7,639 nucleotides of DNA from Candidatus Cloacimonadota bacterium (GCA_023230025.1 JALNYD010000124.1:1-7639), one strand, 5' to 3'; positions 1 to 6,503 are shown, counted from the first letter of the stretch. The notes: generated from the sequence alone by a model not told the origin. Program-made: numbers and translations.

Positions 1-386
1 AAGCTGTAACGGAAAATGGATTAACTGTGCAGGTAAGCACGCCCTTTACTCCAGATGGGAAGTGGCCGCATAACAAGGATAAATGGCATTTCTTTGCCAT
101 AACCTATGATCGCGGAAAAGTGAAAGGGTATGTAAATGGATTACCGGTAGGGCAGGCTACGAACCCGCTGCATTTCTTAGGAATAAGACGGAATGCGATT
201 CGGAACAAAGGGATCTATCTGGGACGAGAATATTTTGGTGCAGCACAGGCAGGGGATAGTTTCCGCTATATGTATGGATTGCTGGATCAGGTTGGCATGG
301 TGCCTAGAACCATGACCGATGCTGAGATCTGGGCATATTACAACCAGGTGTTGAATCCAGCCGATATTGAATATATAAGGGATTGA
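1..386 (+). CDS. LamG/concanavalin-like jellyroll domain protein, C-terminal part (5' end outside window)
   Basis: The reading frame is open from the first bases, so this is the last 127 residues of a longer protein. The GTG at 27 is an internal valine codon rather than a convincing start. The visible part matches the C-terminal half of a LamG-type jellyroll. A strand with the pattern W-H-F-x-A-I-T-Y-D is followed by a hairpin G-Y-V-N-G-L-P-V-G, then an I-Y-L-G strand, a G-L-L-D-Q-V strand, and a closing helix T-D-A-E-I-W-A-Y-Y. This is the usual order in the LamG_3 family. Such domains bind carbohydrate or protein and are common on secreted or surface proteins of diderm bacteria. No membrane anchor or sorting tag is seen at the C-terminus. 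The stop overlaps the ribosome-binding site of the next gene, so it could be cotranscribed with the pilus genes, but a functional link is only a guess. Confidence 0.75.
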   Translation, partial: AVTENGLTVQVSTPFTPDGKWPHNKDKWHFFAITYDRGKVKGYVNGLPVGQATNPLHFLGIRRNAIRNKGIYLGREYFGAAQAGDSFRYMYGLLDQVGMVPRTMTDAEIWAYYNQVLNPADIEYIRD

Positions 387-390
387 GGAG
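384..390 (+). promoter_or_regulatory. Shine-Dalgarno overlapping stop codon (sensor gene)
   Basis: TGAGGAG: the TGA stop of the LamG gene runs directly into a GGAG ribosome-binding site, five bases before the ATG at 396. This arrangement fixes the start of the sensor gene and suggests translational coupling. Confidence 0.75.
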
Positions 391-395
391 ATACG

Positions 396-1355
396 ATGGA
401 TAATGAAAAGCTTAAACTGATGAGGCTTTGGGGGATGATTCGATGGTTTCTGGTGATAGTGCTGTTTTCCATCGGATTGTTGCACATCAGCTTCAAAGAG
501 ACTATAGCGCAGAATGTGGTATTCTTTGGCATTTTTGCCGGCATTATTGCCCTCAATCTGATGTTTCAGATGCAGGATCAGCGTAGTAAGCAATGGGCAG
601 TAGTGTTTCAGATTGTACTGGATATCCTTTTTGCAACGATGATCGTACATATCACCGGAGGTCTCAATAGTTTCTTTGTATGGTCGTATCTCATTGGGAT
701 CATCACCGCTTCTCTTACAACTCCTCAAAGTGGAGGAGTGATAGCTGGATTGATGGGCAGTTTTGCTCTTCTGGTTTTGATTCTGCTGTATCAAAATGGC
801 ATTTTGCACCCCACCGACAGCGCTCAGATGGATATATCCGGTTCAACGGTATATCTCCTTTCATACACCGGGTTATTCAGTGGCATAGCGCTGATTGCAA
901 ACTATCTTTCGGACAGACTGAGTGCTCAAAAAGAGCAAAGTCAGAAGTTGCTGGAAGAGGTAAACAATCTAAGAAAATCTGCTGAAACCGAGAAGGAGCT
1001 TGAAGCTCTGCGTCCGGTTTTAAAAGAGATTGCTCATCTGGATCATGATATTAATACACCTTTATGCGTGATAACGCTCTCATTGGGCAGGGTAAAAAGA
1101 TTCGCCAAGGAATTGCAGAATGAGGGGTTACAGAAATCGAACAATGAGATCACAGAAGCTGTGAATAAGATATCACTATTACTTCAAAGGATTCAACCAC
1201 TGAAGGTGCATCCTCTGGTGCAATACAAAACACCTGAAGATTCGCACACCAGAGTCAGCACTCCAGCCAGCAATGTTGAGATCGCCAGCGTGAAAACACC
1301 TTATACCACAGCTCAAATGCAGGATACCCAGGATAGAGAGGGGGGGGAAGCATGA
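396..1355 (+). CDS. PilS/RegB-like membrane sensor with histidine phosphotransfer (DHp) domain but no kinase ATPase domain
   Basis: This is a 319-residue inner-membrane protein. Hydrophobic segments at about residues 16-32, 40-58, 67-85, 93-109, 113-132 and 150-169 give six membrane helices, as in PilS and RegB sensors. The I-T-G-G-L-N-S-F-F stretch (about 86-94) resembles the GG-x-S-x-F signature of that group. A coiled-coil linker (about 174-205) leads to a HisKA-type helix with H217-D-I-N-T-P-L223, which aligns with the H-E-x-x-T-P-L box, so H217 is the likely phospho-acceptor. A second DHp helix follows (about 245-275). Then a polar, probably disordered tail runs to the stop. The whole HATPase_c domain (N, G1, F, G2 boxes) is absent; PilS-type kinases are about 500 residues long. 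Alone it should not autophosphorylate, so it may be a phospho-acceptor for another kinase, a phosphatase, or a docking partner. It overlaps the next gene by four bases (ATGA). Confidence 0.82.
   Translation: MDNEKLKLMRLWGMIRWFLVIVLFSIGLLHISFKETIAQNVVFFGIFAGIIALNLMFQMQDQRSKQWAVVFQIVLDILFATMIVHITGGLNSFFVWSYLIGIITASLTTPQSGGVIAGLMGSFALLVLILLYQNGILHPTDSAQMDISGSTVYLLSYTGLFSGIALIANYLSDRLSAQKEQSQKLLEEVNNLRKSAETEKELEALRPVLKEIAHLDHDINTPLCVITLSLGRVKRFAKELQNEGLQKSNNEITEAVNKISLLLQRIQPLKVHPLVQYKTPEDSHTRVSTPASNVEIASVKTPYTTAQMQDTQDREGGEA
1337..1347 (+). promoter_or_regulatory. Poly-G tract: RBS of response regulator and candidate -1 slippery site
   Basis: Eight consecutive G (1340-1347), preceded by AGA, lie four bases before the ATG at 1352. 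The tract is the only candidate Shine-Dalgarno for the response regulator. In the sensor frame it reads GAG GGG GGG GAA, so 1340-1346 is a G-GGG-GGG heptamer of the X-XXY-YYZ type. A -1 shift here, or one added G, leaves the sensor frame four codons before its stop and enters the regulator frame with no intervening stop. The role as ribosome-binding site is likely; slippage is a hypothesis. Confidence 0.55.
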
Positions 1356-2221
1356 ATCAAAGAAAGATCCTCGTGGTTGACGACGAGCAAAACATCAGGG
1401 ATATCATCGGTGAGTTCTTGGGTGAATTGGGTTACCAGGTATCGGTTGCAGTTGATGGTCTGGATGCTCTGGAAAAGATTCAGGACGAGAGATATGATCT
1501 ATACATAATTGACGTATATATGCCCCGCATGGGTGGATTGGAACTGATCAGCAGACTAAAGGAGATGCAACCTCTGGCAGTGATCATTGTTACCACGGGA
1601 TTTTCCAGTATTGATGTGGCAATTCGTGCGATCAGAACTGGAGCATTTCACTATCTTACCAAACCGATACAACCGGAAGAACTGATCAAGGTAGTGGAAT
1701 CTGGTTTGGGGCATGCGCAAGAATTATATGAGAGCGGCAGCGAAGAACAAGGGATTCCGGTGATACCCGGAGTCAAGAGCAGTGAACTGCTCTTATTAAG
1801 GGGATTTAACGAAGAACAAAGCCGGGATTTTATGGACATCGGGGTGCTAATCAGCTATAGCAAGGGCAGCCCGATCCCCCTGGGTGATGATCTGGGTTCG
1901 ATGATTCTGGTTGAGGATGGCTCTGTAAATGCTTATTATAATGGTTCTTTGGTGGAGACTCTGAAAGAACATGATGTCTGGGGTGAAGAGACTTTCATCA
2001 ATCCAGGCTCCGTGTTTACAGGGCTTAGCGCTCAGACTGATGCGCAGATCCGTCATTTTAAGCGCAGGAAGATTATGGAATTCTTTACCTATAATGATGA
2101 GACCCTGACCAAACGTTATATGATCAATCTGATCCAGTGTATCTACATGAAATGGCGCCGGTCCTGTTTCAGAATAGGCCTCTATAGCGGTTTCAACATG
2201 GATAATCCTACTGGGAAATGA
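1352..2221 (+). CDS. Response regulator: CheY-like receiver fused to cyclic-nucleotide-binding-like domain, no DNA-binding domain
   Basis: This protein has 289 residues. Residues 4-120 are a complete receiver domain: acidic pair D10-D11, phospho-acceptor D54 in I-I-D-V-Y-M-P, switch residue T82 and K104 in the T-K-P motif. It should therefore be phosphorylatable. After a short linker, about 145-270 has the order of a cNMP-binding (CRP-like) beta-roll: L-L-R-G-F-N-E-E-Q helix, K-G-S-P-I strand, V-E-D-G-S-V turn, H-D-V-W-G-E-E (phosphate cassette G211-E212), then S-A-Q-T-D-A-Q-I, and a closing helix (about 250-267). The arginine that normally contacts the cyclic phosphate is missing (the aligned position is near V221), so classical cAMP/cGMP binding is doubtful. 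No helix-turn-helix follows, which argues against a transcription factor. Lying between the sensor and the PilT-type ATPase, it probably acts on the pilus machine by protein contact. The start overlaps the sensor stop (ATGA). Confidence 0.85.
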   Translation: MNQRKILVVDDEQNIRDIIGEFLGELGYQVSVAVDGLDALEKIQDERYDLYIIDVYMPRMGGLELISRLKEMQPLAVIIVTTGFSSIDVAIRAIRTGAFHYLTKPIQPEELIKVVESGLGHAQELYESGSEEQGIPVIPGVKSSELLLLRGFNEEQSRDFMDIGVLISYSKGSPIPLGDDLGSMILVEDGSVNAYYNGSLVETLKEHDVWGEETFINPGSVFTGLSAQTDAQIRHFKRRKIMEFFTYNDETLTKRYMINLIQCIYMKWRRSCFRIGLYSGFNMDNPTGK

Positions 2222-2223
2222 GG
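2219..2223 (+). promoter_or_regulatory. Shine-Dalgarno overlapping stop codon (PilT-type ATPase gene)
   Basis: TGAGG: the regulator stop codon shares bases with a GAGG ribosome-binding site eight bases before the ATG at 2232. This supports that start and coupled translation. Confidence 0.65.
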
Positions 2224-2231
2224 CATTATAG

Positions 2232-3440
2232 ATGGCATTGAGTTTTTACCCAGAACTTGTTGAGGCAATTCCTGAGAATTATCAGGGTGTTGAAGTGTGT
2301 GAAGTGATCGACCTCTGGCTGAAAGACCATCCAGAAGCAGCTCAGGAGTGTAGAACGATCCTGAAGAACTGGCTGATCTCAACCCGGAAGAAGAATGCTT
2401 CTGACATTGATTTTGGCGGTCCGGGTTGTTCAGAGCGTATCTGGTTTAGAGTATATGGTACCAAGAAGATAATAGAGGATCTGGGCAGCTTCAGCTTCCT
2501 TGAAAGCTCTGCAATTATTCTAAGCTGGCTCACTCCGGCTCAAGTTCACACTCTATTCAAAGAGCGTAGTGTGGATTTTTCTCTGGCCTTCAAGGTGGAA
2601 GAAGGATCAGCTCGTTTCAGGGGTTCCTGCTATTTTGACAACGGACATCTTGGAGTCAACTTCCGTAGAATCAACGACAAGCTTTACACTATGGAGGGTT
2701 TGGGGATTCCCCAAGCTATATCGCAAAGGTTGAACCTCCGCTATGAAAAGCAGGGATTGGTATTGGTAACCGGGATCACGGGCAGCGGTAAATCCACGAC
2801 CCTGGATGCTGTGATTGATATGAACAATCGGGATAATGCAGCCCATATCGTGATTATTGGACACCCAATTGAGTATGTTCACAAATCCAAACAATCATTG
2901 GTACGTCACCGCGAGGTAGGCCCGGATGTGCAGAGCTTTGAAGCTGGCGCAGTTGAAGCCTTGCGGCAGGATCCGGATATCATTGTTGTGGGTGAAATGC
3001 GTGATGCCAGAACCATTGCTACGGTTCTTGAAATCACCGATAGCGGACACAAAGCTTTCACAACCCTGCACACCAGTTCGGCTATCGATAGCATCCATCG
3101 CATCGTTGCAGAGTTTCCTCCTGAAGAGCAGGATCGCATCCGCAACCGATTGGCGGACGTGTTGAGTGTGTGTATGAGTCAAAAACTGGTGCCTACCATC
3201 GATGGTAAATTGGTACTGGCTAAAGAGATACTTTCAGTGGATCCCAGTGTTCAGGCTGCAATCCGCAACAAGAACATTGGAGAGATCTATCAAATGATGG
3301 TTGAAGGTAAAAGAACGGGTATGTGCACCCTGGAGCAGGATCTCAAGGATCTGCTTCGAAAGGGAATCATCACCCAGCAAAATGCGATGAACTATGCCAA
3401 TAACAAGAAGCGTATGCAGCAATTGCTAAGCATGGGCTAA
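2232..3440 (+). CDS. pilT: PilT-family twitching motility / pilus retraction ATPase
   Basis: This is a 402-residue cytoplasmic hexameric motor ATPase of the PilT branch of secretion ATPases. It would power pilus retraction by extracting pilin subunits at the inner-membrane base. The N-terminal PAS-like domain contains A-S-D-I-D-F-G (about 55-61), matching the A-S-D-I-H-L motif. The core has Walker A G-I-T-G-S-G-K187-S-T, Walker B D249-I-I-V-V-G-E255-M-R-D and a His box with T-L-H280-T. The segment V-H-K-S-K-Q-S-L-V-x-H-R-E-V-G is very PilT-like. The C-terminus keeps A-I-R-N (343-346) and a later T-G-M motif, but the rest of the A-I-R-N-L-I-R-E retraction motif is altered. The Asp box, normally I-E-D-P-I-E, reads I-G210-H211-P-I-E214, so two acidic residues are lost. 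It is about 35-55 residues longer than typical PilT, mainly at the N-terminus. PilU is an alternative identity. PilB is less likely because the large PilB N-terminal domain and zinc-binding cysteines are absent. Confidence 0.9.
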   Translation: MALSFYPELVEAIPENYQGVEVCEVIDLWLKDHPEAAQECRTILKNWLISTRKKNASDIDFGGPGCSERIWFRVYGTKKIIEDLGSFSFLESSAIILSWLTPAQVHTLFKERSVDFSLAFKVEEGSARFRGSCYFDNGHLGVNFRRINDKLYTMEGLGIPQAISQRLNLRYEKQGLVLVTGITGSGKSTTLDAVIDMNNRDNAAHIVIIGHPIEYVHKSKQSLVRHREVGPDVQSFEAGAVEALRQDPDIIVVGEMRDARTIATVLEITDSGHKAFTTLHTSSAIDSIHRIVAEFPPEEQDRIRNRLADVLSVCMSQKLVPTIDGKLVLAKEILSVDPSVQAAIRNKNIGEIYQMMVEGKRTGMCTLEQDLKDLLRKGIITQQNAMNYANNKKRMQQLLSMG

Positions 3441-3463
3441 ACCTGTAAACCAAGGTTGGATAC

Positions 3464-5635
3464 ATGAGAAAGCACCCAAAGCAAGCATTCGGCATCTTCC
3501 ATGACGGACTGGTTGTGCGTATAGCACATTTGGTGCGTGAGGGCAATGATGTATTCTTGCAAGCGGTCGATCACACTGATCTGGATAAATACTGGTACAA
3601 GATTCTTGACGATCCATCAGTATCAGCGGTTGATAGCAAAACCAAAGAAAGTAAGAGCACTGCTCAAAGTGCAATCGATATCGATGAGTATGATAGCGAA
3701 TATGTAACCAATTATCAGTTACAACCCAGCGAAAGAATGCTGGGAGCCTTTGAACTTTCCCGGGGTGTGATTGCTTTAAACGTCTATGACGAGAACATAC
3801 TGAAAGATAGCCCGGGAGCAGTGGATAAGAAAGAGATTTCACGCTTTGTAAAGAGCAAAGTTCCCCTGAAAGAGCAAAAGGCTAAAGATTATCAGTCATC
3901 CATTGTTGAAGTGGGCGGAGTGCCCCAGCATTGGTTGCATCATGGTAGCAACCGTCTTTTGGAATTGCTCAAGGATCATTCCCGCAATAACCGCCAAAAG
4001 CTGTTCTATAAACTTGCTGATGCCAACGACATCGTATTGACTGACTATTTCAAGCTTACCTATCGAGATGAACTTGAAGGCCGAGTAATGCTGGTTTATT
4101 TGGGTCAGGAATATCGCAAAGCATTTCTGTTTGAAGATGGCACATGGCAGCAGACCCTGAAACTGCAGATAACACAGAGTATCCCCGATGAAGAGACCAT
4201 TAGCTCAAAGCTGGCTCTAGCCATAGACAGCTCTGGCATCAAGGAACCTGACCGCATTATCCTCTGTGGAGACCTGGCCACTTCAACGCTGGTGGAATAT
4301 ATGCTAAGTCAGTTTGCTGCAGTACAGATCGAGCTTTTCAATTTCCGCAATATAATATTAACTGCAACTACTGAGGAGGCTCAGGATAATCGCAGTCTGA
4401 GCAAGCATTGCATACCCATAGCCCTGGCTTTCAAAGCCCTGTTCATGGATGAGAATGGGTTTGCTCACAGCAACTTCCTGCCCTCAAAGATCATAGAGGG
4501 GCAGAAAGAGTTCAAGATTGCCTGGCACGGTTTGTTAATTCTGATTGTTATTTTTGCTACAGTGTTTTTGGCTACCAACAGTTTTTTGAAAAGAAACCAG
4601 CAACTTGAGAGTGAACGGCGGCTGAAGCGGGAACTGAACCTGAACCTGAACCAAAAACAGGCAGAAGCTAATCGCATCAATACCATTCTGAGCGACATGG
4701 AAAAGCAGGAGAAGAATCTGAAAGCAATTGGTACCCTCCTGGAAGGGAAGAATTATTGGACCCATTTGTTAGATATGATAAATGCGAGTTTCAGAGCTCA
4801 TCCCACTTCCTGGCTGACCAATCTGAAGCGAGATAAAAGCCAGCTATTTATCTCTGGAGTCACGTCCAATCGTGCCCATGTAATCGCTTTTGCCAATTCT
4901 TTGCCGGGCAGCAGCATCCGAAAAGTTGCTCATGCCAGGATACGTGACAATGACATCTGGGTGTTTGAAATCACCTTTACCGCTCCAAAGGTTGCCTGGA
5001 TGGAGGATATTGAGCAGCAGATGCGGAAAATGCTGGAATCCAGAAAGCAAAGTGGCGAGAGTGCTACCACAGCTACTCCTGCCACATCAAATGAACTCAA
5101 GAGTGTGGTCCCTGCCCAAGTGGTGGAAACAAACCTGCAACCCAAACCTCCAGCTGCAACTAAGCCAGTGCAAGCCCAAGTTCAAAAGCTACATCTGGCA
5201 CCGATCGATAGCAGTCTGAGTCCTGATGCAGATCCCGCCATTCTGGCTATCGATGAAGGGATCAGTGAACAGTATCAGAGTTTTGTGGCAGCAGTAAATA
5301 TGGGTAATATGTGGGAATATCGTAAACAGGGATATCGCTTCCTTTCTGTAAATGGATCCCATCCCCTGAGTCCGATAGTACGGTGGTGGATGGCATACCG
5401 GCTATATCTGGATCGGGAGTACACTTTGGCCCAGGAGTTTTTGAACGAAAATCTGAATGGCAGTTCGGATTTACACACGATTTCGCTTTTACTTCAGGCC
5501 AGACTTTATCTGGCCAGAGGTGATGCCAGTTATATTGAGCTTTATGACAGCCTGGATCATGAAACACAGGGAACTGATCTGCACATCCAAGTCTTGAAGG
5601 ATAAACAAGAAATTGCCAAAGGAGGTCTGAAATGA
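3464..5635 (+). CDS. PilM-PilN fusion (GspL-like) pilus assembly protein with C-terminal helical extension
   Basis: This 723-residue protein spans the inner membrane once. Residues 1 to about 330 resemble the actin-like cytoplasmic domain of PilM: first strand F9-G-I plus a hairpin, V-M-L-V-Y212-L-G strand, and D-R-I-I-L-C-G-D near the adenosine region. Both loop aspartates of the nucleotide site look lost (F12 and Y212 in their places), so ATP binding is doubtful, as in GspL. S336-N-F-L-P340 is the N-L-L-P motif that starts PilN. A membrane helix (about 354-372), a charged coiled coil (about 376-420) and a ferredoxin-like fold (about 430-515: P-T-S-W-L-T-N-L, L-F-I-S-G-V, W-V-F-E-I-T-F) complete PilN. 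An Ala/Thr/Pro/Gln-rich linker (about 530-580) leads to a helical, TPR-like tail (about 589-723) in the periplasm, which I cannot assign to a family. PilM and PilN are normally separate proteins. The neighbours PilT, PilO/P and secretin support a role in the alignment platform. The start is supported by AAGG at 3452-3455. Confidence 0.83.
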   Translation: MRKHPKQAFGIFHDGLVVRIAHLVREGNDVFLQAVDHTDLDKYWYKILDDPSVSAVDSKTKESKSTAQSAIDIDEYDSEYVTNYQLQPSERMLGAFELSRGVIALNVYDENILKDSPGAVDKKEISRFVKSKVPLKEQKAKDYQSSIVEVGGVPQHWLHHGSNRLLELLKDHSRNNRQKLFYKLADANDIVLTDYFKLTYRDELEGRVMLVYLGQEYRKAFLFEDGTWQQTLKLQITQSIPDEETISSKLALAIDSSGIKEPDRIILCGDLATSTLVEYMLSQFAAVQIELFNFRNIILTATTEEAQDNRSLSKHCIPIALAFKALFMDENGFAHSNFLPSKIIEGQKEFKIAWHGLLILIVIFATVFLATNSFLKRNQQLESERRLKRELNLNLNQKQAEANRINTILSDMEKQEKNLKAIGTLLEGKNYWTHLLDMINASFRAHPTSWLTNLKRDKSQLFISGVTSNRAHVIAFANSLPGSSIRKVAHARIRDNDIWVFEITFTAPKVAWMEDIEQQMRKMLESRKQSGESATTATPATSNELKSVVPAQVVETNLQPKPPAATKPVQAQVQKLHLAPIDSSLSPDADPAILAIDEGISEQYQSFVAAVNMGNMWEYRKQGYRFLSVNGSHPLSPIVRWWMAYRLYLDREYTLAQEFLNENLNGSSDLHTISLLLQARLYLARGDASYIELYDSLDHETQGTDLHIQVLKDKQEIAKGGLK
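4634..4651 (+). repeat. Short tandem hexamer (CTGAAC x3)
   Basis: Three perfect copies of CTGAAC lie in the coiled-coil part of the PilMN fusion and encode Leu-Asn-Leu-Asn-Leu-Asn. Copy-number change would keep the frame and alter coiled-coil length by two residues. It may simply reflect codon repetition. Confidence 0.6.
5621..5625 (+). promoter_or_regulatory. Shine-Dalgarno for PilOP gene
   Basis: GGAGG lies six bases before the ATG at 5632, inside the last codons of the PilMN fusion. The ATG overlaps the upstream TGA (ATGA), so translation of the two partner proteins is probably coupled. Confidence 0.8.
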
Positions 5636-6501
5636 CCAATACCAGCCGCAATTCCATCGTTCTTTCAACTCTTTTGGTGATGATTGTATCTCTGGCTTTG
5701 GTGCTGCTGCACAACATTGTGCAAAAGCTGTCGGTGCTGCAAGCAGAAAACAAGGTGACTGCCAGTGAACTGGCAAGACTGGAATCTCAAATCAGCAATA
5801 TTGACTCTTTGATGCTTGAATATGAGATTCGCAAAGCCATGGTTGCCGAACAAAGCAAGGTGATCCTTGCTGAAGATAACCCCACCATCACCTATCAATA
5901 TCTGTTGAAGCTTCTTTCCTGGCAAGGTAAAGACTTGATCTATGATTTCGCTCTATCGGGGAAAGGCAAGGATGATGGGAAATGGAACAACTATGTGATC
6001 TCAGGTAGTTCAAACTATATGGAACTGGCGAATTTCACCCGGTTTCTGGAGCATCAACGAGCCTTGATTACACTGGAAGAGCTCTCCATCGGATCTGATG
6101 GAGTAGCCAACAGTGATACTGTGTCTTTTTCGATGGTGTTACGAACTCATTATGTCGATGGTGGGCTTGGTATATCTGAGATCCGCCCCAGAAGAATTGA
6201 TACCCGGCTGAGTTCATATCAGCTATTCCGTTCCCGGATCTGGGACAATGCACAGTTTGAGGATGAAGAACTAGAGGATCCCAGATTGCTCAATATTGAT
6301 TCCAGTGTGTTGATAGGATTGGCTGAGGGCAGAATCTTCGTGCGGGATGATCAGGGAGTGATTCGCATCCTGAATATCCGGGATCGGGTTCGCGGAGGAT
6401 ATCTTTACAGCATCGATGTTCGGGAGGGTAGGGCTGTATTCAAAGTAGATAAATACGGGTTGATAGAAAATCAAATTCTGCATCTAAACAAGGAAAACTG
6501 A
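5632..6501 (+). CDS. PilO-like inner-membrane protein with PilP/GspC-like C-terminal domain
   Basis: This is a 289-residue bitopic protein. A short N-terminal cytoplasmic tail is followed by one membrane helix (about 9-26) and a periplasmic coiled coil (about 31-70). A PilO-type ferredoxin-like region follows (about 85-175): helix Y-Q-Y-L-L-K-L-L, strand L-I-Y-D-F-A-L-S-G, Y-V-I-S-G-S-S-N-Y-M-E-L-A-N-F-T-R-F-L, then a V-S-F-S-M-V-L strand. Y-M-E-L-x-x-F-x-x-F-L is the usual PilO fold pattern. After a spacer, about 216-287 looks like the small beta-barrel of PilP or the GspC homology region: S-V-L-I-G-L-A-E-G-R-I, D-D-Q-G-V-I-R-I-L, then D-R-V-R-G-G-Y-L-Y-S-I-D-V and a final V-D-K-Y-G-L-I-E strand. 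That domain normally contacts the secretin N0 domain. PilP is usually a separate lipoprotein; here no lipobox is present. The gene sits between PilMN and the secretin, in the standard pilMNOPQ order. PilO is reasonably sure and the PilP part is moderately sure. Confidence 0.75.
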   Translation: MTNTSRNSIVLSTLLVMIVSLALVLLHNIVQKLSVLQAENKVTASELARLESQISNIDSLMLEYEIRKAMVAEQSKVILAEDNPTITYQYLLKLLSWQGKDLIYDFALSGKGKDDGKWNNYVISGSSNYMELANFTRFLEHQRALITLEELSIGSDGVANSDTVSFSMVLRTHYVDGGLGISEIRPRRIDTRLSSYQLFRSRIWDNAQFEDEELEDPRLLNIDSSVLIGLAEGRIFVRDDQGVIRILNIRDRVRGGYLYSIDVREGRAVFKVDKYGLIENQILHLNKEN

Positions 6502-6503
6502 GG
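6499..6503 (+). promoter_or_regulatory. Shine-Dalgarno overlapping stop codon (secretin gene)
   Basis: TGAGG: the PilOP stop shares bases with a GAGG ribosome-binding site eight bases before the ATG at 6512. Confidence 0.65.

Noticed and set aside
27..386. GTG at 27 as the true start of the LamG gene
   Set aside because: The same frame is open back to the window edge, no ribosome-binding site precedes it, and the jellyroll would lack half its strands; a gene cut by the window edge is the better reading.
177..809. 210-codon open frame on the minus strand
   Set aside because: It runs antisense through the end of the LamG gene and the membrane helices of the sensor. Its translation is rich in His, Gln and Ser with no recognisable domain.
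1321..1355. Sensor as a pseudogene broken by a frameshift in the G tract
   Set aside because: Restoring the frame leads into the response regulator rather than an HATPase_c domain, so the missing domain is not hidden in another frame here.
3440..3457. Possible small hairpin (AACCT/AGGTT) between the ATPase and PilMN genes
   Set aside because: The stem is five base pairs with an eight-base loop and no U-tract, so it is too weak for a terminator. It could touch the AAGG ribosome-binding site but is easily explained by chance.
3426..3842. 138-codon open frame on the minus strand
   Set aside because: It is antisense to the start of the PilMN gene, and its Cys/His-rich composition is typical of a shadow frame.
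4890..5219. 109-codon open frame on the plus strand inside the PilMN gene
   Set aside because: It is an alternative frame of the PilN/linker region with no ribosome-binding site and no domain.
5262..5753. 163-codon open frame on the minus strand
   Set aside because: It is antisense to the PilMN/PilOP junction, with low-complexity composition and no domain; both overlapped genes are well supported.
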